This document shows, piece after piece, positions 1-9,183 of a stretch of 64,000 nucleotides of DNA. Below the pieces are notes generated by a model. It did not search any database, was not told where the DNA came from, and saw only the letters and a list, made by a program, of their open reading frames with translations. How positions within the stretch are numbered: position 1 is the stretch's first letter; every line of letters begins with the position of its first letter. Source of the stretch: Christiangramia echinicola DSM 19838 (GTDB taxonomy: Bacteria > Bacteroidota > Bacteroidia > Flavobacteriales > Flavobacteriaceae); NCBI RefSeq assembly GCF_000423065.1, contig NZ_AUHG01000012.1:248001-312000 (forward strand), written 5' to 3'. Both the position numbers and the translations under genes were made by a program.

Positions 1-99
1 ATAGGATAATTAAGCCGGTTAATAATTTTCATCGGTTAGGTTATACTCGCTGAAAATAATCAAGGAATAATTTTTGCATTTAATTTTTAAAAACATCTA

Positions 100-528
100 A
101 TGAAGAATATAATCTACATACTATTACTAGCCTTATTTGTGTATAGCTGCGGCTCTACCGGGGGGAAGAACTTTCCATCAGATAAGATCGCGAATTCTAA
201 AAATGACACGGTAAGAATTGCCAATGACAGTCTGGAATATGAAATAATAGTTATAGAGCCTGGATTTAATCTTTTCATTAATTCTTATGCAAAGCCGAGA
301 GGATATTATTCTCAGAATTACCTTGAAAATAAGAATAGATTGCTGGTTTCTGAATATAACCAACGAGTTAGACAGCCAATGACCTATAACCCTGATCTAT
401 ATTTGAATGAAATCAATTATGATTCTAATATAGATTATGGATACGAGGTGAACTATTTGCTGTATAATTACTTCGTTTATTTTAGCAGGCATTACAATCA
501 AAGATTTAGTGTACCTACAAGAATTTGA
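100..528 (+). CDS. Putative small lipoprotein
   Basis: I do not recognise a family. The 142-residue product starts with a hydrophobic signal of about 15 residues ending in a lipobox-like V-Y-S-C, so Cys17 is the likely lipidated residue and the protein is probably anchored to a membrane facing the periplasm. The rest is polar and rich in Asn and Tyr, with no catalytic motif that I can see. The gene is followed 29 bases later by a small membrane protein gene on the same strand. Its coding end contains part of a possible promoter for that next gene. Confidence 0.7.
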   Translation: MKNIIYILLLALFVYSCGSTGGKNFPSDKIANSKNDTVRIANDSLEYEIIVIEPGFNLFINSYAKPRGYYSQNYLENKNRLLVSEYNQRVRQPMTYNPDLYLNEINYDSNIDYGYEVNYLLYNYFVYFSRHYNQRFSVPTRI

Positions 529-553
529 TTCTTTAGTCAAATCCTTATATTTG
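524..553 (+). promoter_or_regulatory. Candidate Bacteroidetes promoter for the 558 gene
   Basis: TTTG at 524-527 and TATATTTG at 546-553 match the Bacteroidetes -33/-7 pattern, with an 18-base spacer that is one base short of the usual 19-21. The ATG lies only four bases after the -7 box, so a transcript from here would be leaderless or nearly so. Confidence 0.45.
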
Positions 554-557
554 CACC

Positions 558-863
558 ATGAAGAAATTGAAAGATCGCTGGGGCATAGATTCTAATTGGC
601 AACTTTTTATTATTTTTCTTGTTTTTGCCATAACAGGATCAACGGCAGCTAAGCTTGCCAGTCCTTTAGTTAATTTCCTGGGAATAACTCAGGAAAGCAG
701 TCACTGGTCTGTATATTGGTTCGCCAGGATCTTTTTAATATTTCCTATCTACCAGTTATTATTAGTATTCTTTGGTTGGATCTTCGGGCAGTTTCAATTC
801 TTCTGGGCATTTGAAAAGAAAATGCTAAGTAGATTTGGTTTTGGTAAGGTCTTTAAAAATTAA
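558..863 (+). CDS. Small integral membrane protein (tentatively DUF6787)
   Basis: The 101-residue protein has two or three hydrophobic stretches, at about residues 16-33, 52-75 and 78-85, and a short basic C-terminus. It resembles a small Bacteroidetes membrane family that I tentatively place in DUF6787; no function is established. It is followed within three bases by a secreted His-rich protein and then by a TonB receptor, so it may be transcribed with them. Confidence 0.65.
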   Translation: MKKLKDRWGIDSNWQLFIIFLVFAITGSTAAKLASPLVNFLGITQESSHWSVYWFARIFLIFPIYQLLLVFFGWIFGQFQFFWAFEKKMLSRFGFGKVFKN

Positions 864-865
864 AT

Positions 866-1183
866 TTGAAAGAATTAAAGCTCATATTCTTTACCTTTTC
901 TGCAATTTTAATATTGCTGCCTTCCGCAGTAAGTTTCTCTCATATTTTTTCAGATCATTCTCACAAACTTTGTGATAATTATGCTGAACATCATTACCAC
1001 GAAAAATCTATTGACTGTGAGCTTCATCACTTTCAAAAGAATCCAGTATTAGAACTCAAATTTCCTGAATATAATTTTGATTTCATCGAGTATCAGGAAA
1101 AGCTTACTTACGATTATTACGATTTTTTAAATGATTTTGAACCTCTTCCATTCGATTTAAGAGGACCACCTTCTATCGCTTAA
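866..1183 (+). CDS. Exported His-rich small protein, possible metal binder
   Basis: The start is a TTG three bases after the upstream stop. The 105-residue product opens with a hydrophobic signal-like segment (about residues 5-24). A mid region follows with many His, Cys, Asp and Glu residues (about residues 26-55, including an H-H-Y-H cluster and two Cys), and then an acidic Tyr-rich tail. That composition suggests divalent metal binding in the periplasm, and the next gene is a TonB receptor with its own His/Glu-rich loop. This is inference from composition; no family was recognised. Confidence 0.6.
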   Translation: MKELKLIFFTFSAILILLPSAVSFSHIFSDHSHKLCDNYAEHHYHEKSIDCELHHFQKNPVLELKFPEYNFDFIEYQEKLTYDYYDFLNDFEPLPFDLRGPPSIA

Positions 1184-1226
1184 TACCTCATAAAAAAGCG
1201 AATTAAAAATCATTTAAATTTTATCA

Positions 1227-3485
1227 ATGCGAAATACATTGTTATTAATACTGCTATTGGCAGTAAGTTCTGTTATATATAGTCAGGAGCAATTCACTGG
1301 TACTGTTAAAGATGCTCAATCAGGTGAACCTGTATTTAGTGCGAATATTTATTTCCCTACTCTTGAGAAGGGATCAATGACAGATCCTGATGGGAATTTC
1401 AGTCTTAAAAATCTTCCCAGGGGTAAATATAAATTAGTAGTTTCTTCCATTAGTTATGCTACATTCACTACAGAAGTAAACTTGCCAGAAGAGAATCTTG
1501 AGATTCGATTAAATCCTTCTGCCATAGAAATGGAGGAAGTTATTGTATCCACTCCCTTTCATCAGTTACAAAGTGAAAATGTGATGAAAGTTGAAAGGGA
1601 AAGCCTTTCTGAACTCAATAAAAAAGGAGCTATTAATCTTTCAGATGGTATCACCCAGATTGCCGGTGTGGAAAGCCTGACTACCGGTGTAGGTATAGGT
1701 AAACCGGTTATTAGGGGATTAAGTTCTAATCGTGTACTGGTATATACCCAGGGAATCAGGCTCGAAAATCAACAATATGGAGATGAACACGGTTTAGGAA
1801 TAAGTTCAAAAGGAATAGGAAGCGTAGAAGTAATAAAGGGTCCTGCTTCGCTTTTATACGGTAGCGATGCTATTGGAGGTGTTCTTTACCTGAATCCTGA
1901 AGTTTATGCCGGAAGTAATTCTACTCATGCTGAAGTAGAATCTAATTATTTCAGCAATACGAGAGGATATCAGTTTAGCGGTATGGCTAAAACCTCAGGA
2001 GAAAAGCTTAAGTTCCTGGCTAGAGGAAGTTATGCTGCCCATAGTGATTATGAGACAGGAGAAGATTCCAGAGTGACTAATACTCGTTTTAATGAAAAGG
2101 ATATAAAAACGGGAATAGGCTTTCAGGACAATAAATACAAAGCAGATCTCAGGTATAATTTTAACCGAAGCGAAATTGGAATTCCTGAAGACATTGAAGT
2201 TCAGTCCACAGAAAAAGAACCACTACTACCCTATCAAAAAATAGACAACCATGTGCTGAGCCTGGACAATAGATTCTATTTTGAAAATTCGAGTATAGAT
2301 TTTAAGATCGGTTATCAGTTCAATGATCGTAAGGAATTCGAAGATGAACATGCAGAAGAACACGAGGAAGACGAAACCGAAGAAGAACATGAAATTCATG
2401 AAGAAGGTGAGCCTGCTCTGGAAATGCATCTGGAAACCTTAAACTATAACTTTAAGTACAACCTACCGAAAATAGGCAATTTCGAGACTATCGTTGGGGT
2501 TCAGGGAATGTTCCAGACAAATGAAAACTTTGGTGAAGAGATATTGATCCCGGATTCTGAAACTGTTGATTTTGGGATTTTTGCTACTACGCATTATCAC
2601 CTGGAAAAATGGGATTTCCAGGGAGGATTAAGATTTGATAATCGAAACCTGGAAAGCAATGCGTTTACCTCTGAAGATGGAGATGTGATCACTGCACTGG
2701 ACAGATCTTTTAATAGCATTAATGGTGCTGTGGGTGCGAAATATCACATAGACCAGAAATTTATTGCGAGACTTAACCTGGCCAGTGGTTTTAGAGCCCC
2801 TAACCTTTCAGAGTTAACCTCAAATGGCGCCCATCATGGTGCAAACAGGTATGAAGTAGGAAATCCAGATCTAAAAAATGAGCAGAATTTCCAGGTAGAT
2901 CTTGCCCTTGAATATAGAAATCAGCATTTTGAAGCTTTTATTAATGCTTTTAATAACTCGGTTAGTGATTATATTTTCATAAATCCAACTGGAGAAATGA
3001 TCGAGAATGATCCTGTATTTGAGTATTCCCAGGAAAATGCAAATTTGTATGGTGGTGAAATAGGTTTTCACTTACATCCACATCCATTAGACTGGCTACA
3101 TCTTGAAAGTAGTTTTGAAACGGTAACAGGGAAATTAGATAACAATGACTACTTACCACTGATACCGGCTAATTCCGTAACCAATACTTTCAGGGTAGAA
3201 TTAGACGAAGGCGATACATTATCAGAGAAATATGCTTTTGTGAGGGTAAAGAGTGTTTTTGATAAGAATAATACCGGGAACTTTGAAACTCAAACGAACG
3301 GATACAGTTTACTGAGTGCAGGTTTTGGAGCTACTTTAGAATTAAATAAAGTAAAAGTAGATTTGGGTGTAAGTGGGACTAATCTTCTGAATAAAAGCTA
3401 TATATCTCACCTTTCGAGATTAAAACCAGATGGCATCTATAATATTGGTCGTAATCTAATGGCTTCAGCAATCATAAGTCTATAA
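1227..3485 (+). CDS. TonB-dependent outer-membrane receptor with His/Glu-rich loop
   Basis: This 752-residue receptor probably imports a metal ion or metal complex across the outer membrane using TonB energy. It has a signal peptide (residues 1-19), a CarboxypepD_reg-like beta-sandwich (about 21-105), a plug domain (about 115-225, with an RGLSSNRVLVY-type stretch) and a 22-strand-type barrel to the C-terminus. Residues about 371-403 form an exposed loop made mostly of Glu, His and Asp, which is typical of zinc or copper receptors such as ZnuD-like proteins. The preceding His-rich exported protein supports a metal role. Substrate is inferred, not shown. A strong hairpin terminator follows the stop codon. 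Confidence 0.85.
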   Translation: MRNTLLLILLLAVSSVIYSQEQFTGTVKDAQSGEPVFSANIYFPTLEKGSMTDPDGNFSLKNLPRGKYKLVVSSISYATFTTEVNLPEENLEIRLNPSAIEMEEVIVSTPFHQLQSENVMKVERESLSELNKKGAINLSDGITQIAGVESLTTGVGIGKPVIRGLSSNRVLVYTQGIRLENQQYGDEHGLGISSKGIGSVEVIKGPASLLYGSDAIGGVLYLNPEVYAGSNSTHAEVESNYFSNTRGYQFSGMAKTSGEKLKFLARGSYAAHSDYETGEDSRVTNTRFNEKDIKTGIGFQDNKYKADLRYNFNRSEIGIPEDIEVQSTEKEPLLPYQKIDNHVLSLDNRFYFENSSIDFKIGYQFNDRKEFEDEHAEEHEEDETEEEHEIHEEGEPALEMHLETLNYNFKYNLPKIGNFETIVGVQGMFQTNENFGEEILIPDSETVDFGIFATTHYHLEKWDFQGGLRFDNRNLESNAFTSEDGDVITALDRSFNSINGAVGAKYHIDQKFIARLNLASGFRAPNLSELTSNGAHHGANRYEVGNPDLKNEQNFQVDLALEYRNQHFEAFINAFNNSVSDYIFINPTGEMIENDPVFEYSQENANLYGGEIGFHLHPHPLDWLHLESSFETVTGKLDNNDYLPLIPANSVTNTFRVELDEGDTLSEKYAFVRVKSVFDKNNTGNFETQTNGYSLLSAGFGATLELNKVKVDLGVSGTNLLNKSYISHLSRLKPDGIYNIGRNLMASAIISL

Positions 3486-3490
3486 AATAA

Positions 3491-3524
3491 AAAGGCTGTC
3501 AGAAATTCTGACAGCCTTTTTTTC
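3491..3524. terminator. Intrinsic terminator after the TonB receptor, probably bidirectional
   Basis: A near-perfect stem of about 13 pairs is formed by 3491-3504 and 3506-3519 and followed by a run of T. It also carries A residues on its left side, so it can serve the convergent minus-strand gene that ends at 3543. Confidence 0.85.
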
Positions 3525-3542
3525 TAACTAATTAAGCAAACA

Positions 3543-3845
3543 TTAATAGCTCTCTACTTCTATTACCTGAGCTCTTAATGGCTCCTTCTTCCATACATAA
3601 GTATAAAGATACATTAATGTAAAAGTTGGGATAATATCTGTTCCCGGCAGAATCTCCTCTAGAAATACCAGAACAGAAGCAAGCTTACCTTTTCTACCTG
3701 GATACATCTCTGTCATTTTTTTTGCTGCGTAAGGAGCCCATAATATATCAAGGAAGGGTCCTACTACTGGAATAGCCACAGTAGCCATACCAGCAAGGTC
3801 ATATGCCAGACCTTTTATAAATAGTTTATTTTTTAATAATTTCAT
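3543..3845 (-). CDS. Hypothetical small membrane-associated protein
   Basis: The 100-residue product has two hydrophobic segments, about residues 12-35 and 56-83, with a Gly/Pro-containing first segment and a short acidic tail. I do not recognise the family. It lies 45 bases downstream of folE on the same strand and shares the terminator with the convergent TonB receptor gene, so it is likely the last gene of an msrA-folE transcript. Confidence 0.55.
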   Translation of the reverse strand: MKLLKNKLFIKGLAYDLAGMATVAIPVVGPFLDILWAPYAAKKMTEMYPGRKGKLASVLVFLEEILPGTDIIPTFTLMYLYTYVWKKEPLRAQVIEVESY

Positions 3846-3890
3846 GTTTTTTGATTTTAACCTGAATAAATCAAAAAAGGTGCCAGTATT

Positions 3891-4487
3891 TTACCTTAGG
3901 TCAGAGCTAATCAGCTTTAAGAACTCATTACGGGTTTCGATTTCTTTAAATTGTCCACGAAATCCTGAAGTGGTTGTGGCACTATTTTGTTTTTGGACTC
4001 CTCTCATCATCATACATAAATGTACCGCTTCAATAACCACGGCCACCCCCTGGGGCTTCAGGGTCTTATTCAAACATTCTAAAATATCGTTGGTAAGCCT
4101 TTCCTGAACCTGCAATCTACGAGCAAAAACATCAACCACCCTGGGCAATTTACTCAATCCCACGATCTTACCATCAGGGATATAGGCAATATGAGCTTTT
4201 CCGAAGAATGGTAACATATGATGTTCGCATAATGAATACAATTCAATATCCTTTACCACTACCATCTCATCATAAGTTTCCTCAAAAACTGCCTTTTTTA
4301 GAATCTCTTCAGCATCCATAGAATAACCCTGGGTTAGAAATTGCATGGCTTTGGCAGCTCTTTCTGGAGTTTTAATGACCCCTTCCCTATCAGGATCTTC
4401 TCCAACACCCTTGATTATTTCATGAAAATTAGTTTGAAGTCCACACGTGGTCTCTTCATTATATTCCTCAAAAAATTTATATGACAT
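3891..4487 (-). CDS. folE: GTP cyclohydrolase I (FolE)
   Basis: The enzyme converts GTP to 7,8-dihydroneopterin triphosphate, the first step of folate and tetrahydropterin synthesis, as a cytosolic homodecamer. The 198 residues match the family length. The zinc ligands are visible as Cys87 and His90 in CEHH and Cys158 in HLCMMMRG. The [21 protein letters not shown]-type core (about residues 112-132) is the family hallmark. It starts 10 bases after msrA stops, which suggests co-transcription. Confidence 0.96.
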   Translation of the reverse strand: MSYKFFEEYNEETTCGLQTNFHEIIKGVGEDPDREGVIKTPERAAKAMQFLTQGYSMDAEEILKKAVFEETYDEMVVVKDIELYSLCEHHMLPFFGKAHIAYIPDGKIVGLSKLPRVVDVFARRLQVQERLTNDILECLNKTLKPQGVAVVIEAVHLCMMMRGVQKQNSATTTSGFRGQFKEIETRNEFLKLISSDLR

Positions 4488-4497
4488 CTTAGTTCTA

Positions 4498-5040
4498 TTA
4501 TTTCAATTTATCTGAAAAGAGCTTCTTTAGCTTCGTAATCTTTGGATCTATTATATACTGGCAATACGGTTGCTGTCTATGCTGATTATAAAAATCCTGA
4601 TGTTCAGTTTCTGCTACATAAAACGCAGTTGCCTCGGTAACTTCTGTAACTATTGGGTTTTCAAACGTACCTTCTTGTTCTAATAACTTAATTACATCAT
4701 AAGCAGTGATCTTTTGATCTTCATCATGATAAAAAATCCCACTTCTATATTGTGTCCCAACGTCATTTTGCTGACGGTTGAGCGTGGTAGGATCGTGAGT
4801 TGCGAAAAAAACCAGTAGTAATTCTTCAAATTTAATTATTTCAGGATCATATTTGATTTCTATAGCTTCAGCATGTCCAGTCCTACCCGTGATAATTTCG
4901 CGGTACGCCGGGTTTTTTATGTTGCCTCCAGTAAAACCAGATACAACCTCTTCTACCCCTTCCAATCTTTGAAAAACTGCCTCAGTACACCAAAAACATC
5001 CTCCAGCTAACGTGGCCTTTTTCAAACTTTCATTTTCCAT
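4498..5040 (-). CDS. msrA: Peptide-methionine (S)-S-oxide reductase MsrA
   Basis: MsrA repairs oxidised methionine in proteins and free methionine sulfoxide. The 180-residue protein has the GCFWC active-site motif at residues 14-18, with Cys15 as nucleophile, and the downstream [12 protein letters not shown]-type segment of the family. It lacks an MsrB domain, so it is the single-domain form. It is the first gene of a likely msrA-folE operon and has a good Bacteroidetes promoter in front of it. Confidence 0.96.
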   Translation of the reverse strand: MENESLKKATLAGGCFWCTEAVFQRLEGVEEVVSGFTGGNIKNPAYREIITGRTGHAEAIEIKYDPEIIKFEELLLVFFATHDPTTLNRQQNDVGTQYRSGIFYHDEDQKITAYDVIKLLEQEGTFENPIVTEVTEATAFYVAETEHQDFYNQHRQQPYCQYIIDPKITKLKKLFSDKLK

Positions 5041-5067
5041 ATAAAACGATTCTCATATTTTGTTTAT

Positions 5068-5097
5068 CAAATTTAATTTTTAAATAAACAAAACAAA
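5068..5097 (-). promoter_or_regulatory. Candidate promoter for msrA-folE
   Basis: Read on the minus strand there is TTTG (5097-5094) and TAAATTTG (5075-5068) separated by 18 bases, close to the Bacteroidetes consensus. The start codon of msrA lies about 28 bases further on. Confidence 0.5.
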
Positions 5098-5126
5098 GCC
5101 TGTTTAACTTGATTTTATAGAAATAC

Positions 5127-5158
5127 TTTGTCTGTTATCAATAACAGTAATACATTTG
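5127..5158 (+). promoter_or_regulatory. Bacteroidetes-type promoter for the DUF5916 gene
   Basis: TTTG at 5127-5130 and TACATTTG at 5151-5158 are separated by 20 bases, an exact match to TTTG-N19-21-TAnnTTTG. Transcription would start about 5164, which excludes the upstream TTG at 5156 and favours the ATG at 5189 as start of the next gene. Confidence 0.7.
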
Positions 5159-5188
5159 AGTTCCTTTATTTTGAACAATCATCAATCA

Positions 5189-7627
5189 ATGCCCCGTAGA
5201 AATATAATATTCTCAGTTCTTTTATTTTCAAGCTTCTTTATCTTTTCACAATCCAACCCAGCTGCAAGAAGAGTTTATAATACGCAGAAAGTAGAAAATC
5301 CTCCTAAAATTGATGGCCTCCTTAATGATGAGGTTTGGAAAATAGTCGAATCCCAGGGAGAATTTTTAATGGTTGAACCGGGCGATGGAGATCCCATTTC
5401 AGCTTCCCACGAGACGCAGGTAAAAGTTCTTTATGATGACGAAGCAATATATATTGCAGGTATACTTCTGGAAGAATATCCTGAGAAAATAATGAAACAA
5501 CTCACTCAGAGAGACAATCTTAACCAATCTGAGTTTTTCCTGGTAGACTTAAATACGTACGATGACGGAGAGAATCAAACCCGGTTTATTGTTACCTCGG
5601 CAGGCACACAGGCAGATGCTAGAATGACGGGCAATAATGAAGATTATGGATATAATGTAGTTTGGGAATCTGAGGTTTCACAAGATAATAATGGCTGGTA
5701 TGTAGAAATGAAAATTCCATATTCAGCTCTTAGATTTCCTGAAAAGCCGGAGCAACTATGGGGGCTTCAATTTGCCAGGGAGATCACTCATTTAAACTCA
5801 ACGTACGTCTGGAATTATGTAAATAAGTCGGTTGGCGAAATGTCACAGTATACTGGCTTGCTTAAAGGTGTAAAAAATATAGATCCCCCGGTGAGATTGA
5901 GTTTATATCCATATACCTCTGTGGCATCAGACCATTTTGATAATAATTCAGATTTTAATTTCAGTGCAGGACTGGATCTTAAATACGGAATCAACGATTC
6001 TTTTACTTTAGACATGACCCTTGTTCCAGATTTTGGACAAACGGCATATGATGAAGTAGAATTGAACCTTGGCCCTTTTGAACAAATTTTTGGTGAGAAC
6101 AGAGCCTTTTTTACTGAAGGCACAGAGTTATTTAACAAAGGTGATCTTTTTTATTCCCGGAGAGTTGGTAGTACTCCCATAGGCTTTAACGATGTCCAGT
6201 CTGAACTCCTCGAAAATGAAGAAGTATTAGAAAACCCTGATAGAACGGACCTGCTGAATGCACTTAAAGTATCAGGTCGAACAGATCGAGGTCTTGGGAT
6301 TGGTTTTTTTAATGCTATTACAAATGAGGAAGTTGCCATAATAAAAGATACAATTACCGGCAGTTTGAGAGAAAGAATCACAGAACCTGTAGCAAATTAT
6401 AATATCCTTGTTTTAGACCAGCGTTTTAATAAGAACTCTTCTATAACCCTCGTGAACACTAATGTTACCAGAGATGGTCATTATAGGGACGGGAATGTTT
6501 CTGCCTTTCTATTTGATGTCTATAACAAATCTAACTCCTTTAATTTCGCAGGGGAAGCAAAGATGAGTAACGTCAATCTTCCCATGCAAAATGAAACCGG
6601 CTTTGCATCTAATTTTTCTATTGAACGAACCAAAGGTGAATTTAGATATAATATCGGGCATGAATTTGCGAACGAAACTTATGACATCAATGATCTTGGG
6701 ATAAGTTTCATTAATAATTATAATAATTTTTCTGGTGGAGTATCATACCAGATCTTCGAACCGAAGGGAAATTATAATACATATCAGTTTAATCTCTATG
6801 GCCAACATCTACGTAGATATAAACCAGATCTAACCGTTAATACCGGTATTGGTGGAGATTTTTTTGCCATGACCAGAAAAAGGTTTGCCTTTGGCGGGAA
6901 CCTAGGGTATAATACAGAATTTCGGGATTTTTTCGAACCTAGAGTTGAAAACACCTTTATCACTTATAAACCATTTAGTGATATGAGCTTCTTTGTTTCT
7001 TCAGATTATAGAAAACAATTTGCTTATGATGTAAGAATAAGTTTTGAGGAATATTTTAATACTTCTCATAACAATTTTAATATCAGGCTGTCTCCAAGAT
7101 TTAGATTCAATGACCGGTTCAATATGGTTTATGAATTTCAATATGGCAATCAAAATGACAGGCCCAGCTATGTTACTCAATTAGACAATAAGGTAATCTT
7201 TGGGATTAGAGATCAGAAAAAATTTGAAAATGCCATAAATGCTAATTATAACTTCAATACTAAACAAGGACTTAATTTAAGTTTCCGTCATTTCTGGTCT
7301 ACTGCCAGATTTGCTGAAGGTGGGTTTTCTACACTTGAGGATGAAGGTAATTTACGTAGTTTTGATTATCAAATCAACGATGAGAATAATCCAGATGCGA
7401 ATTTTAATATCTGGAACCTGGATCTAAGTTATAGATGGCAATTTGCACCAGGTAGCGAAGCTGTTCTGTTATATCGTAACGCCATTTTTAATGAAGACAA
7501 GCTCAGTTACCTGGATTTCTCTGATAGCCTGGATAACCTTTTCGCACGGCCTGCACGAAATAATATCAGCCTTCGCATAGTTTATTTTATAGATTATAAT
7601 AACCTTAAAAACTTATTCCGCGGCTAA
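5189..7627 (+). CDS. CBM9-like/DUF5916 outer-membrane protein
   Basis: The predicted 812-residue protein begins with a signal peptide ending at about S-Q (residue 21). It then has a carbohydrate-binding family-9-like domain (about 25-230, containing the IDGLLNDEVW-type opening). The remainder, about 240-812, is a DUF5916 region that looks like a beta-barrel. Such proteins are common in Flavobacteriia; a role in outer-membrane handling of a substrate is likely but unproven. The open frame extends upstream to a TTG at 5156, but that codon overlaps the promoter -7 box. It is transcribed alone and followed 51 bases later by lolD. Confidence 0.8.
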   Translation: MPRRNIIFSVLLFSSFFIFSQSNPAARRVYNTQKVENPPKIDGLLNDEVWKIVESQGEFLMVEPGDGDPISASHETQVKVLYDDEAIYIAGILLEEYPEKIMKQLTQRDNLNQSEFFLVDLNTYDDGENQTRFIVTSAGTQADARMTGNNEDYGYNVVWESEVSQDNNGWYVEMKIPYSALRFPEKPEQLWGLQFAREITHLNSTYVWNYVNKSVGEMSQYTGLLKGVKNIDPPVRLSLYPYTSVASDHFDNNSDFNFSAGLDLKYGINDSFTLDMTLVPDFGQTAYDEVELNLGPFEQIFGENRAFFTEGTELFNKGDLFYSRRVGSTPIGFNDVQSELLENEEVLENPDRTDLLNALKVSGRTDRGLGIGFFNAITNEEVAIIKDTITGSLRERITEPVANYNILVLDQRFNKNSSITLVNTNVTRDGHYRDGNVSAFLFDVYNKSNSFNFAGEAKMSNVNLPMQNETGFASNFSIERTKGEFRYNIGHEFANETYDINDLGISFINNYNNFSGGVSYQIFEPKGNYNTYQFNLYGQHLRRYKPDLTVNTGIGGDFFAMTRKRFAFGGNLGYNTEFRDFFEPRVENTFITYKPFSDMSFFVSSDYRKQFAYDVRISFEEYFNTSHNNFNIRLSPRFRFNDRFNMVYEFQYGNQNDRPSYVTQLDNKVIFGIRDQKKFENAINANYNFNTKQGLNLSFRHFWSTARFAEGGFSTLEDEGNLRSFDYQINDENNPDANFNIWNLDLSYRWQFAPGSEAVLLYRNAIFNEDKLSYLDFSDSLDNLFARPARNNISLRIVYFIDYNNLKNLFRG

Positions 7628-7678
7628 ACTTGGGGAATCTACCTAATTTGGCTATTTTCGGAGCACTTATTTTTCCAG

Positions 7679-8338
7679 ATGATAATAGCTAAGAACATTC
7701 ATAAATATTACGGAGACCTGCATGTATTAAAATCTGTAGATCTACATATCAAGAAGAGTGAGATCGTTTCTATTGTTGGTGCTTCCGGTGCTGGTAAAAC
7801 GACTTTATTACAGATCTTAGGAACTCTGGATAAGCCAACTAAAAAGAAAAATTCTCAATTAGAAATAAACAAAACCAATATCTACGGGCTAAAGTCTAGA
7901 GACTTATCAAAATTCAGAAATAAACATATTGGTTTTATTTTTCAATTTCATCAATTGCTACCTGAATTCACTGCTCTGGAAAATATATGTATCCCGGCTT
8001 TTATCCATAAAACTCCAAGAAAAGAGGCTGAAAAAAGAGCGATGGAACTATTAAATTTTCTTGGTCTGGAAAATCGTGCTTCACATAAACCGGGAGAACT
8101 TAGTGGCGGTGAACAACAAAGAATTGCTGTAGCAAGAAGTTTGATCAATAATCCCGCAGTTATTTTTGCCGATGAACCTTCAGGAAACCTGGATAGCGAA
8201 TCTGCAGAAAATTTACATAAGCTATTCTTTAGATTACGGGATGAATTTGATCAAACCTTTGTGATCGTCACCCATAATGAAGAACTGGCAGATATGGCCG
8301 ATAGAAAACTCACCATGGTAGATGGTGAAATAGTTTAA
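7679..8338 (+). CDS. lolD: ABC transporter ATPase, LolD family
   Basis: This 219-residue ATPase is of the LolD/MacB type, which powers extraction of lipoproteins or other substrates from the inner membrane together with FtsX-like permeases. Walker [10 protein letters not shown] is at residues 34-42, the signature LSGGEQQR at 141-148 and Walker [13 protein letters not shown] begins at 161. No permease gene is adjacent, so its partner is encoded elsewhere. LolD is the most likely role; a FtsE- or MacB-like role cannot be ruled out. Confidence 0.85.
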   Translation: MIIAKNIHKYYGDLHVLKSVDLHIKKSEIVSIVGASGAGKTTLLQILGTLDKPTKKKNSQLEINKTNIYGLKSRDLSKFRNKHIGFIFQFHQLLPEFTALENICIPAFIHKTPRKEAEKRAMELLNFLGLENRASHKPGELSGGEQQRIAVARSLINNPAVIFADEPSGNLDSESAENLHKLFFRLRDEFDQTFVIVTHNEELADMADRKLTMVDGEIV

Positions 8339-8358
8339 TTTGAAAATCTATTAATTCT

Positions 8359-9129
8359 TTGAATAAAAAAGAACTTAAAACTTTTCTTGATTATAAGGTA
8401 ATTCAGTACAATACCCCTCAATTCATTGAAACAGATCCTATAAAGATCCCGCATTTATTTCAGAAAAAGGAAGATATTGAAATTGCAGGTTTTCTAACCG
8501 CAACTATTGCCTGGGGAAATCGAAAAAGCATTCTGAAAAATTCAGGAAAATTGATGAACCTTATGGATATGAGTCCGTATGATTTTGTAATGCATCACGA
8601 TGAAAACGATCTTTCAAGTTTAAATGGGTTTGTTCACCGTACCTTTAACTCTGATGATCTTAGCTTTTTCATTAAGTCATTAAAGAATATATATACTAAT
8701 CATAACGGACTGGAAAATATATTCTCACTCAATGCTACTGAAGAAAGTCTGCAGCCAGCAATTCATAAATTCAAATCGATATTTTTTGAATTACCCCATC
8801 AAAAAAGGACCGAGAAACATGTTAGTGACCCTTTAAAGAATTCTGCAGCAAAGCGAATAAATATGTTTCTAAGATGGATGGTTAGAAATGATGACACCGG
8901 GGTTGATTTTGGAGTTTGGGAAAGTCTTTCTGCTGCCCAGTTATCCTGTCCTTTAGATGTACATTCTGGAAATGTGGCAAGGAAATTGGGTCTTTTGAAA
9001 AGAAAAATGAACGACGCCAAAGCTCTGAAAGAGCTGGATAACAATCTTAGAAGTATGGATAGAACAGATCCTGTAAAGTATGATTTTGCATTATTCGGCC
9101 TGGGAGTATTCGAAAAAGGAAATTTCTAA
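8359..9129 (+). CDS. TIGR02757/DUF2400 family protein
   Basis: The 256-residue protein starts at a TTG and contains the family's stretch ending LDVHSGNVARKLGLL (about residues 194-208). Members are widespread in Bacteroidetes and Proteobacteria and have no firmly known function. It lacks signal and membrane segments, so it is cytosolic. It follows lolD by 20 bases and may be co-transcribed. Confidence 0.8.
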   Translation: MNKKELKTFLDYKVIQYNTPQFIETDPIKIPHLFQKKEDIEIAGFLTATIAWGNRKSILKNSGKLMNLMDMSPYDFVMHHDENDLSSLNGFVHRTFNSDDLSFFIKSLKNIYTNHNGLENIFSLNATEESLQPAIHKFKSIFFELPHQKRTEKHVSDPLKNSAAKRINMFLRWMVRNDDTGVDFGVWESLSAAQLSCPLDVHSGNVARKLGLLKRKMNDAKALKELDNNLRSMDRTDPVKYDFALFGLGVFEKGNF

Positions 9130-9183
9130 AAGTTGGCAGTCTTATTTATTTTAGTTTTTTTAACTTGAAAAAAAATTTAGTGC

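Noticed and set aside
3844-4107. Plus-strand frame over the folE 3' end
   Set aside because: It reads through conserved folE sequence on the other strand and lacks any family signal.
5156-5188. TTG start for the DUF5916 protein
   Set aside because: The codon overlaps the promoter -7 box, and the ATG at 5189 begins a standard signal peptide.
5815-6138. Minus-strand frame of 107 residues inside the DUF5916 gene
   Set aside because: It is a shadow of a clear coding region on the plus strand and has no signature of its own.
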